Assembly: GCA_023488645.1 (NCBI GenBank)
Contig: JAMDDL010000106.1
Location: 1 to 15,702, forward strand
DNA length: 15,702 nucleotides
Source: Actinomycetota bacterium
Lineage (GTDB): Bacteria > Actinomycetota > Humimicrobiia > Humimicrobiales > Humimicrobiaceae
Direction of reading: 5' to 3'
Part shown: piece by piece, positions 6,522-14,580 of the stretch
How positions within the stretch are numbered: the first letter of the stretch is position 1
Layout: each line of letters begins with the position of its first letter
Position numbers and translations under genes: made by a program
Notes under the pieces: generated by a model
What the model saw: only the letters and a program-made list of their open reading frames with translations
Told to the model about the DNA's origin: nothing
Databases searched by the model: none

Positions 6522-7457
6522 TTATTTAGCTACATGAACTGAAAATTCTTCTTTTACTCTTTGAAACATTAAATCCATAACTTTACTTATTGTATTATCA
6601 AGATTATTGTTATCGATTATTTTTACTTTGTTTTTTTCTGAAAGTTCTTCAATATACCCTTGAATTAACCTGATATTCTTCAGATATCTTAAATACTTCC
6701 TTACCGGCCTTGATCCCTGTGTCTCATAAGTCCTTTTAATAAAATGCTCTCTGTGCAGATTTTCATCTTTTACCACGATAACAAAATTTTCAACAACAGC
6801 CTTATTAAAAAATTCCCTGATATTAAAAAATCCCGGAACTATATGAGCACCTTCAATAATTGTATCAGTCCTTTCTTCAACGCTTCTTTTAATTATGGCT
6901 TCTATGCCTACATTTACAGCCATAACCTGTTCTCTGAAACCAAGAATAACAGGATTTACTCCTGTTGGTGGCAGGGAAAGATATTTATAAGCATTATATG
7001 AAGAACCCTGCAAGGGACGGATAAGTTTGTCGGAAATTGAGGTTCTCATTATTTCTCTGATGGCATCAGTGGAAACAACCCTTGAAATATTCAGTCTGTT
7101 TGAAATGATGGTTGCAACCGTTGACTTTCCTGCTCCAGTTGAACCTCCTATAAGAATAATTATAGGTTTTTTTAATTTCCCTACCGACTGCCACAATAAA
7201 TACTTTTCTGCATATTCAAGATTTACTTTATCCTTTATAAATCTGAACACAAGAGCCCTTAATTCCTCAAGAGGAATGAATGTTACTTTATTTTTTATCA
7301 GATATTCCTGAATATCGAGTGCAATCCTATGGGATACAATTATATCCAGACCGGTTATAGCTATCGAATTAGCAAGGATACCCTTTGAAAAAGGAAGACC
7401 CCCTTTTTTTCTGTCAGATATGACAATCATATTAAATTCTTCATTTTTATCAGCCAT
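6522..7457 (-). CDS. 2-phosphoglycerate kinase (cDPG pathway, step 1)
   Basis: Predicted to phosphorylate 2-phosphoglycerate with ATP to 2,3-diphosphoglycerate, the precursor of cyclic 2,3-diphosphoglycerate. The 311-residue product has an N-terminal ATP-cone-like region (about 11-90; KGGLPFSKGILANSIAITG) and a C-terminal P-loop kinase domain. Walker A is GGSTGAGKS (104-112). STDAIREIMR (129-138) and IIEGAHIVPG (200-209) match the substrate and second-strand regions of the family, and the length is close to the enzyme from Methanothermus. AAAGGAG precedes the ATG. Its partner, cDPG synthetase, lies immediately upstream on the same strand, which strongly supports the assignment over a generic P-loop kinase. 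Repeat copy 2 is inserted between them. The gap after its stop (6295-6521) contains only a weak AT-rich hairpin. Confidence 0.88.
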   Translation of the reverse strand: MADKNEEFNMIVISDRKKGGLPFSKGILANSIAITGLDIIVSHRIALDIQEYLIKNKVTFIPLEELRALVFRFIKDKVNLEYAEKYLLWQSVGKLKKPIIILIGGSTGAGKSTVATIISNRLNISRVVSTDAIREIMRTSISDKLIRPLQGSSYNAYKYLSLPPTGVNPVILGFREQVMAVNVGIEAIIKRSVEERTDTIIEGAHIVPGFFNIREFFNKAVVENFVIVVKDENLHREHFIKRTYETQGSRPVRKYLRYLKNIRLIQGYIEELSEKNKVKIIDNNNLDNTISKVMDLMFQRVKEEFSVHVAK

Positions 7458-7514
7458 GTTCTCCTTTGAAACCTTATCTATTTATTTTAGTTAGTATTTA
7501 CTTTTTCATCTATG

Positions 7515-7689
7515 AAAACAAATTATTGGATCGATGGTTGGGTATTGAGAAAACCGTTTGAAGGCTGAGCGGGCAAGGTTCCTCTCTTTAGAGAGGAGAG
7601 CGAAGCCTGAAATCGAGCAAGCTTTGACTCGCAGGGGCAAAGCTTGCGTGTTTTCGAAATACCTAGCCGTCGATTCTTGTAGTCTTACT
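7515..7689 (+). ncRNA. Structured RNA-like repeat, copy 2 (unrecognised class)
   Basis: Second copy of the element at 3483-3657, also 175 bases (one inserted and one deleted base relative to copy 1). P1 is unbroken here over 15 pairs: 7532-7546 with 7658-7672, including three G-T wobbles. The conserved G-A/A-G step follows, then GAAAAC/GTTTTC (7549-7554/7650-7655). P2 pairs 7562-7566 with 7604-7608 and carries the hairpin 7581-7586/7591-7596. P3 is 7617-7626/7638-7647 with loop ACTCGCAGGGG. Double changes that keep pairing relative to copy 1: A7534-T7670 for G3502-C3638, A7544-T7660 for G3512-C3628, and G7621-C7643 for A3589-T3611. It begins 57 nt upstream of the 2-phosphoglycerate kinase start and ends 10 nt from the cDPG synthetase stop. 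Confidence 0.72.
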
Positions 7690-7699
7690 ATTGTCTCTA

Positions 7700-9076
7700 T
7701 CACGAGATTGAAAATGAATTCTTTATTTTATTATACAAATCTCTTAAATCCTTTATGAATGTCTTTTTATTATCAATTATTCTTGGAATATTGTTCATAT
7801 ATATTATTTCCTTTCCGGATTTTATGGCAAAATCAGTAACAATATCTACGGAAGCAGCTTTCAGCTCTGTGAGAACAGTATCAAAATTGCTGAAATATTC
7901 CAAGTCTTTTTTAAGCAGGGGACGGTTGGATAAATTAAATGTCATGCCGGTTACAAAACAACCATAATTTCTTTCAATATATTTTCTTATTTTTTCTTCT
8001 ATTACATTTTTTGCCGTCATAGCAATTATAACTTTTTTATCTTTTAGACTTTCAAGCGGAAGTGGTCTGAATATTGATTTATAAATTTTTGCATTCGGAT
8101 TATATATCTTTATATTATCCTCAAGAATTTTGATTTTTCCTGTATCTGAAACAGGTTTTTCACAATTTGTCAGTATTATAATGTCTGACATCAATATCCT
8201 GTATATTCCCATATACCCCACTATATCTTTCCATTCCTGATTTGCCCCGATGATACATATATTTACATTTGCTTTTGCATCAGGAAGCGATGCACCGCTT
8301 CCTTCAAGAATAATCAGATCCGGATTTATACGGTCAGCTATTCTGGCTCCTTCAATAACATTGGATAAGAATACCTTTCCCCCAAAACCGCCGCCACACC
8401 TCCTGCACCCTACCGTAGTTATTTTACTCATGAGTGCATCTTCTATATAATCAGAAGAAGCATGCAATCCATTTTTGCTTAAAGATAAAAGATATTCCGG
8501 TGTGATGTTTATTTCTTCACCTTTCAGCAGTAGAGGTTTTCGGGGACCTCCCCTTCCCATAGCTACTACTGCAACCTTTATTCCAATACTTTTAAATATA
8601 TTGGCAATATAAGAGCTGATAGCAGTCTTCCCTATTCTTTTACCGGTGCCAATTATTGAAATTGAAGGATTTTCAGTATGATATTTGCTTTCCTCATATC
8701 TGAATAAAAAATCAGGACCCATATAACTTGCCTTTTTATAAAAACAATAAGATGCAATTTTCATCCGGATTTGATAATTAACAACAGGCTCATCACTTAA
8801 ATCATAAACAATATCGGGTTTAAAGTAATCAAGTGCAACCGGAAAATCCTTTTGAAAATAATTTATGGGAAAAACTTCATCATCAAAAAAATCGCTGAAT
8901 CTCCCGGATGTAATTTTCTCTGTTCCGCCTAAAAAAATAATTCCGCAAAACCTGCCGCGAAATTTATTTTTTAATATATTTATTGCATCAAGTGTTATTT
9001 GAGGGTAATGTTCTCCGTCTATAATAACTGCAAGCTTTTTAAAATTATTACCTGGACTATTTAATAAATTTAGCAC
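7700..9076 (-). CDS. cpgS: Cyclic 2,3-diphosphoglycerate synthetase
   Basis: Predicted to close 2,3-diphosphoglycerate to the cyclic pyrophosphate cDPG at the expense of ATP; in methanogens cDPG is a thermo-/osmoprotectant and phosphate store. The 458-residue length matches the archaeal enzyme. Visible features include LAVIIDGEHYPQIT (15-28), a P-loop-like IGTGKRIGKTA (142-152), AMGRGGPRKP (172-181), a Cys/Gly-rich GCRRCGGGFGG (223-233) and LEGSGASLP (257-265). I chose the GTG at 9076-9074, five bases after a strong AAAGGAAAGG, because it leaves the conserved N-terminus intact. This start overlaps the metallophosphoesterase stop by 20 nt, which indicates translational coupling. The stop is TGA at 7702-7700. 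The 2-phosphoglycerate kinase gene follows across repeat copy 2. Confidence 0.9.
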   Translation of the reverse strand: MLNLLNSPGNNFKKLAVIIDGEHYPQITLDAINILKNKFRGRFCGIIFLGGTEKITSGRFSDFFDDEVFPINYFQKDFPVALDYFKPDIVYDLSDEPVVNYQIRMKIASYCFYKKASYMGPDFLFRYEESKYHTENPSISIIGTGKRIGKTAISSYIANIFKSIGIKVAVVAMGRGGPRKPLLLKGEEINITPEYLLSLSKNGLHASSDYIEDALMSKITTVGCRRCGGGFGGKVFLSNVIEGARIADRINPDLIILEGSGASLPDAKANVNICIIGANQEWKDIVGYMGIYRILMSDIIILTNCEKPVSDTGKIKILEDNIKIYNPNAKIYKSIFRPLPLESLKDKKVIIAMTAKNVIEEKIRKYIERNYGCFVTGMTFNLSNRPLLKKDLEYFSNFDTVLTELKAASVDIVTDFAIKSGKEIIYMNNIPRIIDNKKTFIKDLRDLYNKIKNSFSIS

Positions 9077-9848
9077 TTAACCTTTCCTTTACCGGGTTTC
9101 TTTTAATACCTTCAATTTTTTCAATTTTATCAAAAGGAAACCTTCTGAAAATATCAATTTTGTCATCATAAATATATATTATGTTATAATTTGGTTCGAT
9201 TTTTCCTCTTAACCTCAAGCATGATACGGTTCCTGCAGTAATCATAAGAAGGTCTTCCATTCTCCATATATAAGGAACATGCTTGTGACCGCAAAGAACA
9301 AGGTCAACATTTGAATCTACAAGAACTTCCATAACATCTCCGGCATCATTAACTATATTTCTTTCTCTTCCTGTATTGGGTACGGGAAGTAAATGATGGT
9401 GCATGGCAAATATTTTAAAAGTTCCAATATCAGGTATTCCTAAAAATTCGCTTTTAATCCATTTATAATATTCCCTGCCAATCTGACCATTATCCAGATC
9501 CGGTTCACTTGAATCTGCTGCAACAATTTTTATCTTATTATAGTCAAATGATCTGTATCTTTCCCCGTAAATATCTTCAAAATGAATATAGCCGACATTT
9601 CTTGAATCATGATTTCCGGGCTGAACAATCAGATTCTTGCATTTGAACGGTGCGAGATAATTTTTTACTGTATCATATTCTCTTCTGAATCCGTTTGCAG
9701 TTAAATCCCCTGTAATAATCACAATATCAGGATTTAATTCGTTTATTTCATCTATTGCTCTTGTAAGCAGACTTGGTACAAAATGTACTTCTCCTACATG
9801 AATATCAGAAATCTGAACTAAAATAACAGGTTTATTTTTATCAACCAT
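9057..9848 (-). CDS. Calcineurin-like metallophosphoesterase
   Basis: Cytosolic metal-dependent phosphoesterase of the calcineurin/CpdA-like superfamily, 263 residues with no signal peptide. All five metal and catalytic blocks are present: SDIHVGE (Asp15, His17), ITGDLTANG (Asp48), PGNHD (Asn79, His80), MHHHLLP (about His150-152) and CGHKHVP (His188, His190). GGAAGGGGA precedes the ATG at 9848. It overlaps the cDPG synthetase gene by 20 nt and follows the reductase gene by 48 nt, so it belongs to one transcription unit with them. The family covers cyclic-nucleotide, nucleotide and phosphoprotein substrates, so the sequence does not fix the substrate. The tight coupling makes cDPG or a related phosphoglycerate an attractive but unproven candidate. 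Confidence 0.87.
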   Translation of the reverse strand: MVDKNKPVILVQISDIHVGEVHFVPSLLTRAIDEINELNPDIVIITGDLTANGFRREYDTVKNYLAPFKCKNLIVQPGNHDSRNVGYIHFEDIYGERYRSFDYNKIKIVAADSSEPDLDNGQIGREYYKWIKSEFLGIPDIGTFKIFAMHHHLLPVPNTGRERNIVNDAGDVMEVLVDSNVDLVLCGHKHVPYIWRMEDLLMITAGTVSCLRLRGKIEPNYNIIYIYDDKIDIFRRFPFDKIEKIEGIKRNPVKERLSAKFIK

Positions 9849-9896
9849 AAAATCCCCTTCCGGAATATTTCAGACATATGTTATTGATTAAATTAA

Positions 9897-11123
9897 TCAA
9901 ATTTTAATTAATTTTAATTTGTTTAAAACATCGTAGTAACTTTTTTCTCCTCTTAAAATTCTTGCACATGCATTAAAGAAACTATCATTATTTTTAATAA
10001 GTTTATAATAAAAAACTGGAGATGAAAAAAATATTTTTGAAATCAGTACGGAATTTCTGATATTTTTATAAATTTCTTTGTTTATTTTTTCAAAGTAATC
10101 AGAAAATTTAAAATTTGAACTTGAAAGTGCATTAGCTATACATTCAAAAGCAATATTTGAACTAAAAATTGCATTATACAAACCTTCTCCTGTAAAACCG
10201 TCACCCAGTCCTGCGGCATCACCGGTTACAAGGATTCTTATATCACATAAAAAAGTTCTTTGTGTCCTGACCGGTATCATAAAAGCATTTATCTTATACT
10301 TCAGTTCCGGCTTTTTATTACAATAACTTTCATCATGTATATGTATGTTATTTTTATGACTGTATTTTATGTTATTCATTAATACGTTCCTGAAAAAATT
10401 TTGTTCATTAAAAACAAAAGGATATTTTTTCACAAACCATATAAGGTATTTTTTTAGATACAGGGCATCTTTTATAGGACCACCGTCCCCGATTGACAGA
10501 CAATCCTTTTTTGGAAAAACCCAGAGATATCCCTTTTGCATTCCACCAAAATCAAGAATTATGCTGTCGTCACTTGAAGGATAAGAAACTGCATTATTTA
10601 AAGGTGCTTCAATTTCATAACCGATGATTTTACGCACATTTTTATCTTTGTTCAGTTTTTTTGAAATGGTACTTACTGCACCGTCAGCTCCAACTAAAAT
10701 TTTGCTTAAATAATTATTTTTTTCACTATAAACTTTAACTCCATCATTATTTATTTCAAAATTTTTGACTTTTTCATTGAAATTAATGATGCAGCCTGAA
10801 GCAATTGCTTTTTTTGCCAGAAAATCATCCAGTTTTCTTCTGTCAAGTGTATAAATTAGTGGTTCATGATATTTTTTATAAAATACGTCCCTTAATTTTC
10901 TTGAGAAATAAATCCCGTAAATTTTTCTTTCAATTACTTCATTAATATCAAAAGGCAAAAGCTGAAGAGTTTTCCACTGAATACCTCCGGCACAAACTTT
11001 ATATCTGGGGAAATTTTCCTTTTCAAGGATTAAGGTATTAATATTATTTTTTGATAAAAGATATCCCAGCACACTACCGGAAGGACCTGCTCCCGATATT
11101 ATTACATCATAGACTTTTTCCAT
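9897..11123 (-). CDS. Geranylgeranyl reductase-family FAD-dependent oxidoreductase
   Basis: Flavoprotein that probably saturates isoprenoid double bonds in lipids, quinones or prenyl carriers. Numbered from the ATG at 11123, it has an FAD-binding Rossmann motif GAGPSG (11-16) ending with LILEKENFPRYKVCAGGI (31-48), where KVCAGG is a signature of this family. GADGAVS (145-151) and VTGDAAGLGDGFTGEGL (299-315) are the second and third FAD motifs. The length of 408 residues is normal. A TTG two codons upstream could also open the frame; ATG is preferred because it leaves a typical MEKVYDVIISGAG start. No Shine-Dalgarno sequence is visible. The substrate cannot be assigned; archaeal-type lipid reduction and menaquinone-tail reduction are both possible. 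It is first in the unit with the phosphoesterase and cDPG genes. Confidence 0.85.
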   Translation of the reverse strand: MEKVYDVIISGAGPSGSVLGYLLSKNNINTLILEKENFPRYKVCAGGIQWKTLQLLPFDINEVIERKIYGIYFSRKLRDVFYKKYHEPLIYTLDRRKLDDFLAKKAIASGCIINFNEKVKNFEINNDGVKVYSEKNNYLSKILVGADGAVSTISKKLNKDKNVRKIIGYEIEAPLNNAVSYPSSDDSIILDFGGMQKGYLWVFPKKDCLSIGDGGPIKDALYLKKYLIWFVKKYPFVFNEQNFFRNVLMNNIKYSHKNNIHIHDESYCNKKPELKYKINAFMIPVRTQRTFLCDIRILVTGDAAGLGDGFTGEGLYNAIFSSNIAFECIANALSSSNFKFSDYFEKINKEIYKNIRNSVLISKIFFSSPVFYYKLIKNNDSFFNACARILRGEKSYYDVLNKLKLIKI

Positions 11124-11144
11124 GTGCAAATTTTATAAAAAACA

Positions 11145-11185
11145 AACATAAAGCACAATAACTGATTTATATTGTGCTTTATGTT
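11145..11185 (-). terminator. Strong hairpin with U-tract: intrinsic terminator or leader attenuator
   Basis: A perfect 16-bp inverted repeat (11145-11160 with 11170-11185; arms AACATAAAGCACAATA and its complement) encloses a 9-base loop. On the minus strand it is followed by TGTTTTTT (11144-11137), the layout of an intrinsic terminator. It lies about 100 nt after the ugpC-type gene, but also between a candidate promoter (11215-11243) and the reductase start at 11123. It may therefore act in the reductase leader, or as an operator, instead of simply ending the upstream transcript. Confidence 0.65.
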
Positions 11186-11214
11186 AAAAAATATTATTGA
11201 AAATTATTTAAAAC

Positions 11215-11243
11215 AATATATTTGCAGAATTTTAAAGATTCAA
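11215..11243 (-). promoter_or_regulatory. Candidate promoter of the reductase-cDPG unit
   Basis: Minus strand TTGAAT (11243-11238), a 17-base spacer and TATATT (11220-11215). The start near 11208 would place the 41-base hairpin inside a leader of about 85 nt. No room for a promoter exists between the hairpin and the start codon, which supports this site. The AT-rich background limits certainty. Confidence 0.45.
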
Positions 11244-11286
11244 GCAAATATTAATCTACATTATTAAAAACTTTATGCATAAATTT

Positions 11287-12384
11287 TTAAATATATGCTT
11301 GTTCGGTATCCTTATTAAACAAGTGAATTGTATCAAGATCAACAAAAAGTGTCAGCGATTCTCCGAATTTAGCCTTGCTTCTCGGATTTACCCTTGCAGT
11401 CATAAGTACACCTTCAATATCAATATACGCATAAATTTCAGCACCCATAGGCTCTGTTACTTCAACATTTGCTGTTATTGTATTTAAAGGATTAGCTCCC
11501 TGAACAAAAGCGCTGTCTTCAAGATGTTCGGGTCTGATACCAAGAATTACTTCCTTGCCGATAAGATTATTATCATTAATTACTTTTCTAATCTTTTCAG
11601 GTGTTTCAAGCTCAAAAGTTTTATTCTTTAATGTATATTTATCTGTTACAGTTACATCCAGAAAATTCATTGCAGGACTTCCTATAAAACCTGCTACAAA
11701 TATATTGAGAGGATGATCATAAACTTCCTGCGGTTTACCTATCTGCTGGACCAGACCATTTTTCATGATTATCATTCTGTCAGCCATTGTCATTGCTTCA
11801 GTCTGATCATGTGTAACGTATACGATGGTTGCATTCAGTCTTTTATGCAGTTTGGCGATTTCTGTTCTCATCTGTACTCTTAACTTTGCATCAAGATTTG
11901 AAAGAGGTTCATCCATTAAAAATACCTTAGGATTTCTTACAATCGCTCTTCCAAGTGCAACTCTTTGCCTCTGTCCACCTGATAATTGTTTGGGTCTTCT
12001 TTTAAGCAACTCCTGAATTGAAAGAATTTTCGCAGCTTCATTAACTCTTTTTTCAATTTCACATTTAGGAGTCCTCCTTAGCTTAAGCCCGAAAGCCATA
12101 TTGTCATAAACATTCATGTGAGGATAAAGAGCATAATTCTGAAAAACCATAGCGATGTCCCTGTCTTTTGGTGGAACATCGTTAACTTTCCTGTCCCCAA
12201 TGTAAATCTCACCCTTTGTAATTTCCTCCAACCCCGCTATCATACGGAGTGTGGTCGTCTTGCCGCATCCTGACGGCCCTACAAGGACCACAAATTCCTG
12301 ATCTTCAATTACCGTATTCATTTCATTTACGGCAATTACATCCTCAAACCTTTTCATTAAATCCTTAAGTACTACTCTTGCCAT
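11287..12384 (-). CDS. Sugar-importer ABC ATPase, UgpC/MsmK/MalK type
   Basis: Nucleotide-binding subunit of a carbohydrate ABC importer (CUT1 family). The 365 residues comprise the ATPase domain followed by a regulatory TOBE/OB region from about residue 235. Walker A is GPSGCGKTT (36-44), the Q-loop Gln lies at 82, the signature is LSGGQRQR (134-141), Walker B ends in FLMDEP (155-160) with Asp158 and Glu159, and the switch is His192 in THDQ. GGAGGAATTA precedes the ATG. No permease or binding-protein gene is nearby, so it probably energises several sugar importers encoded elsewhere, as shared ATPases such as MsmK and MsiK do. Which sugar is carried cannot be read from this subunit. Confidence 0.92.
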   Translation of the reverse strand: MARVVLKDLMKRFEDVIAVNEMNTVIEDQEFVVLVGPSGCGKTTTLRMIAGLEEITKGEIYIGDRKVNDVPPKDRDIAMVFQNYALYPHMNVYDNMAFGLKLRRTPKCEIEKRVNEAAKILSIQELLKRRPKQLSGGQRQRVALGRAIVRNPKVFLMDEPLSNLDAKLRVQMRTEIAKLHKRLNATIVYVTHDQTEAMTMADRMIIMKNGLVQQIGKPQEVYDHPLNIFVAGFIGSPAMNFLDVTVTDKYTLKNKTFELETPEKIRKVINDNNLIGKEVILGIRPEHLEDSAFVQGANPLNTITANVEVTEPMGAEIYAYIDIEGVLMTARVNPRSKAKFGESLTLFVDLDTIHLFNKDTEQAYI

Positions 12385-12445
12385 TTAATTCCTCCAAAAA
12401 CTTGAGTTAATAATAATTAGTGTTTAATTATAAAAGAAATTATCA

Positions 12446-13288
12446 TTATTTTCTATACATAGATATATAATTCATCCCGTACGGATCTCTTCCCGCAAGA
12501 AAATCAGCAGCTTTAACGGCGGGTGCAAGGCTTTTCATTAAAACATCTGTTATGGGAGCGCATAACCCAGCCATTATTGCCATTATTATAAATGTTATAT
12601 TTAAAAATTCCCTGTCCGGCATGCCGAAACTGATATTTGAAAAACCGCCGGTAGTTGAAACTCCGAATTCTTTAACTATCATTTTCATAGTATCAAGACA
12701 AACCCTGCCTGCATTCTGATCTGTTGCTGCGCCCATTACAAGAGGATCAAATACAAGATTTTCACTTTTTATTCCAATTGACTGCGCTTTTGTTACTATT
12801 TTTTTTGCAATTTCAAACCTTACCATTGGATCATTTGAAATACCTCTGCTATCCATAGTAAGGCAAATTACAGCAGCACCGCTTTCTTTTACCAGCGGCA
12901 GCATGTATTCCATTGAAGATTCTTCTCCATTTACTGAATTTATCAGAACTTTATAGGAAGAACATACATTTAAAGCTGCCTCAAGGGCTTTATGGTTTGC
13001 TGAATCAATACATATGGGCCTGTCGGTAACCTCCATTACCTTTTTTACAGCTTTTGGGAGCAGGTCTACCTCGTCAACTCCAACTGCACCAACATTTACA
13101 TCTATTATATGAGCACCTGCTTTGGTTTGCTCTATTGCATCTTTTTCAACTATGTCAAGTTTGCCTTGTTTAAGTTCTTCTGCCAGAGATTTTCTTCCTG
13201 TAGGATTAATTCTTTCAGCAATAAATACGGTTGGAAGACTTTGCCCGAATTTTACCTCACAATTTTTTCCTGTAAGTATGGTTTCCAT
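12446..13288 (-). CDS. Methyltetrahydrofolate:corrinoid-type methyltransferase (AcsE/MtgA-like pterin-binding protein)
   Basis: Pterin-binding TIM-barrel methyltransferase predicted to move a methyl group between tetrahydrofolate and a cobalamin (corrinoid) protein. The 280 residues form a single pterin-binding domain. FIAERINPTGRK (22-33) begins the barrel, with DVNVGA (63-68), CIDSANH (93-99), VFDPLVMG (179-186) and GGFSNISFGMPDR (214-226); Asp63, Asn65, Asp95, Asp181 and Asn218 are in the expected pterin-contact blocks. GAGGAA precedes the ATG at 13288. No acs/cdh genes, corrinoid protein or substrate-specific methyltransferase is adjacent, so a role in the Wood-Ljungdahl branch and a role in methylamine- or glycine-betaine-type demethylation both remain open. 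It lies 88 nt after hisC and 61 nt before the ABC ATPase gene. Confidence 0.85.
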   Translation of the reverse strand: METILTGKNCEVKFGQSLPTVFIAERINPTGRKSLAEELKQGKLDIVEKDAIEQTKAGAHIIDVNVGAVGVDEVDLLPKAVKKVMEVTDRPICIDSANHKALEAALNVCSSYKVLINSVNGEESSMEYMLPLVKESGAAVICLTMDSRGISNDPMVRFEIAKKIVTKAQSIGIKSENLVFDPLVMGAATDQNAGRVCLDTMKMIVKEFGVSTTGGFSNISFGMPDREFLNITFIIMAIMAGLCAPITDVLMKSLAPAVKAADFLAGRDPYGMNYISMYRK

Positions 13289-13376
13289 TGTTATTCCTCT
13301 TTCTATTTATTATTTTATATATGAAAATACAAATTTTTATTTTATTTCAAATCAAACAAATCAGCTAAATAAATTT

Positions 13377-14501
13377 TTAGCTTAATTCTTCTGATAAATT
13401 AAGCGCATACTTTTTATATAAAGCTATAAACAAATCAGTAAACTTCTTATTTATTTCAGGAAGAGACATTGAAACTCTTATATAGTCTGGGAAACCAAGA
13501 AAATTTCCATCTCTTATCATATAACCATTCTTCAGCAGTTCCTCAATTATTTCAGGAGTTCTACCGCCAGTCTTAATCAAAACAAAATTTGAAAATGATT
13601 GTACAAATGGAATTCCGGATTCTTTAAGCCTTCTGCAAAATTTATAGCGTTCACTGATTATTATTTTAACATTCCTGTTTATATTATCTTCATCTTCCAG
13701 TGATATTACCGCTGCTATCTGAGCAATTGAGTTTACAACAAAGGGCTGCATAATTTTTGATATATTTGAAATTAACTCACTGTCTCCAATACCATATCCA
13801 ATCCTTAAACCTGCAATTCCAAATACTTTGGAAAATGTTCTCATTATTATCAAATTATCATGTTTTCTGATATAATTTAGTGAATCAAACCTGTCATTTT
13901 CAGGTACAAATTCCACATAAGCTTCATCAAGCACAATCAGTATATCATTATTTATATTATTTAAAGCATAATCAATTTCCTGCTTTGTCAGTATTGATCC
14001 GGTAGGATTGTGCGGACTGGTTAAAAAAATTATTGCCGTATCATTATCGATACTTTTTATTATTGACTTAATATCCTGCCTGTATTCTAAAAGCGGAACT
14101 TTTATAACTTTGGCTCCGTTCTTTAATGCAGATTTTTCATAAGTGAGAAAAGTAGGGTCAGGGACAATAACATTTTTACCGGTGTCCAGTATTGCATCAC
14201 AAACCATTTCTATTATCTGATCTGTGCCATTGCCAAAAATTATTGAATCTCCGCTTATTCCCAGTTTCTTGCTTAATTTTTTTCTTAACTGTCTGCAATA
14301 ACTGTCAGGATAATAATTTATATCTGACATTCCTTTTTTAAAGTATTCAATTATTTTTGGCGAAGGTCCAAAAATATTTTCATTTGAAGCCAGTTTATAT
14401 ACTTTTTTTAAATTATATTTTTCCTTTATTTCTTCAATCGTTCCGCCTGGAATATATTCCGGCAGGCTTGAAATCCATGGTTTTATCTTTATGTTTGACA
14501 T
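13377..14501 (-). CDS. hisC: Histidinol-phosphate aminotransferase
   Basis: PLP-dependent enzyme that transaminates imidazole-acetol phosphate and glutamate to histidinol phosphate and 2-oxoglutarate. The 374-residue class I/II aminotransferase has YKLASNENIFGPSP (35-48), FGNGTDQIIE (89-98), TSPHNPTGS (161-169; Asn165), VLDEAYVEF (190-198; Asp192, Tyr195), the PLP-lysine motif TFSKVFGIAGLRIGY (222-236; Lys225, Arg233) and the substrate-carboxylate region RVSMS. It follows hisD by 75-80 nt, as in many his operons, which supports HisC over other family members. No Shine-Dalgarno sequence is seen ahead of the ATG. No further his gene follows; the next gene is the methyltransferase. Confidence 0.93.
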   Translation of the reverse strand: MSNIKIKPWISSLPEYIPGGTIEEIKEKYNLKKVYKLASNENIFGPSPKIIEYFKKGMSDINYYPDSYCRQLRKKLSKKLGISGDSIIFGNGTDQIIEMVCDAILDTGKNVIVPDPTFLTYEKSALKNGAKVIKVPLLEYRQDIKSIIKSIDNDTAIIFLTSPHNPTGSILTKQEIDYALNNINNDILIVLDEAYVEFVPENDRFDSLNYIRKHDNLIIMRTFSKVFGIAGLRIGYGIGDSELISNISKIMQPFVVNSIAQIAAVISLEDEDNINRNVKIIISERYKFCRRLKESGIPFVQSFSNFVLIKTGGRTPEIIEELLKNGYMIRDGNFLGFPDYIRVSMSLPEINKKFTDLFIALYKKYALNLSEELS

Positions 14502-14580
14502 TATTTTTTAATATTTTTAAGAATTTAAATTTTTTATTTTAAAACAACTATTAATTTACTTCCAGATACAATTAAGAAAA

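Noticed and set aside
3483..7689. The two repeats as part of a CRISPR array or an insertion sequence with a transposase
   Set aside because: There are only two units 4 kb apart, no spacers and no cas genes. No transposase frame or clear terminal inverted repeats with target duplication are visible.
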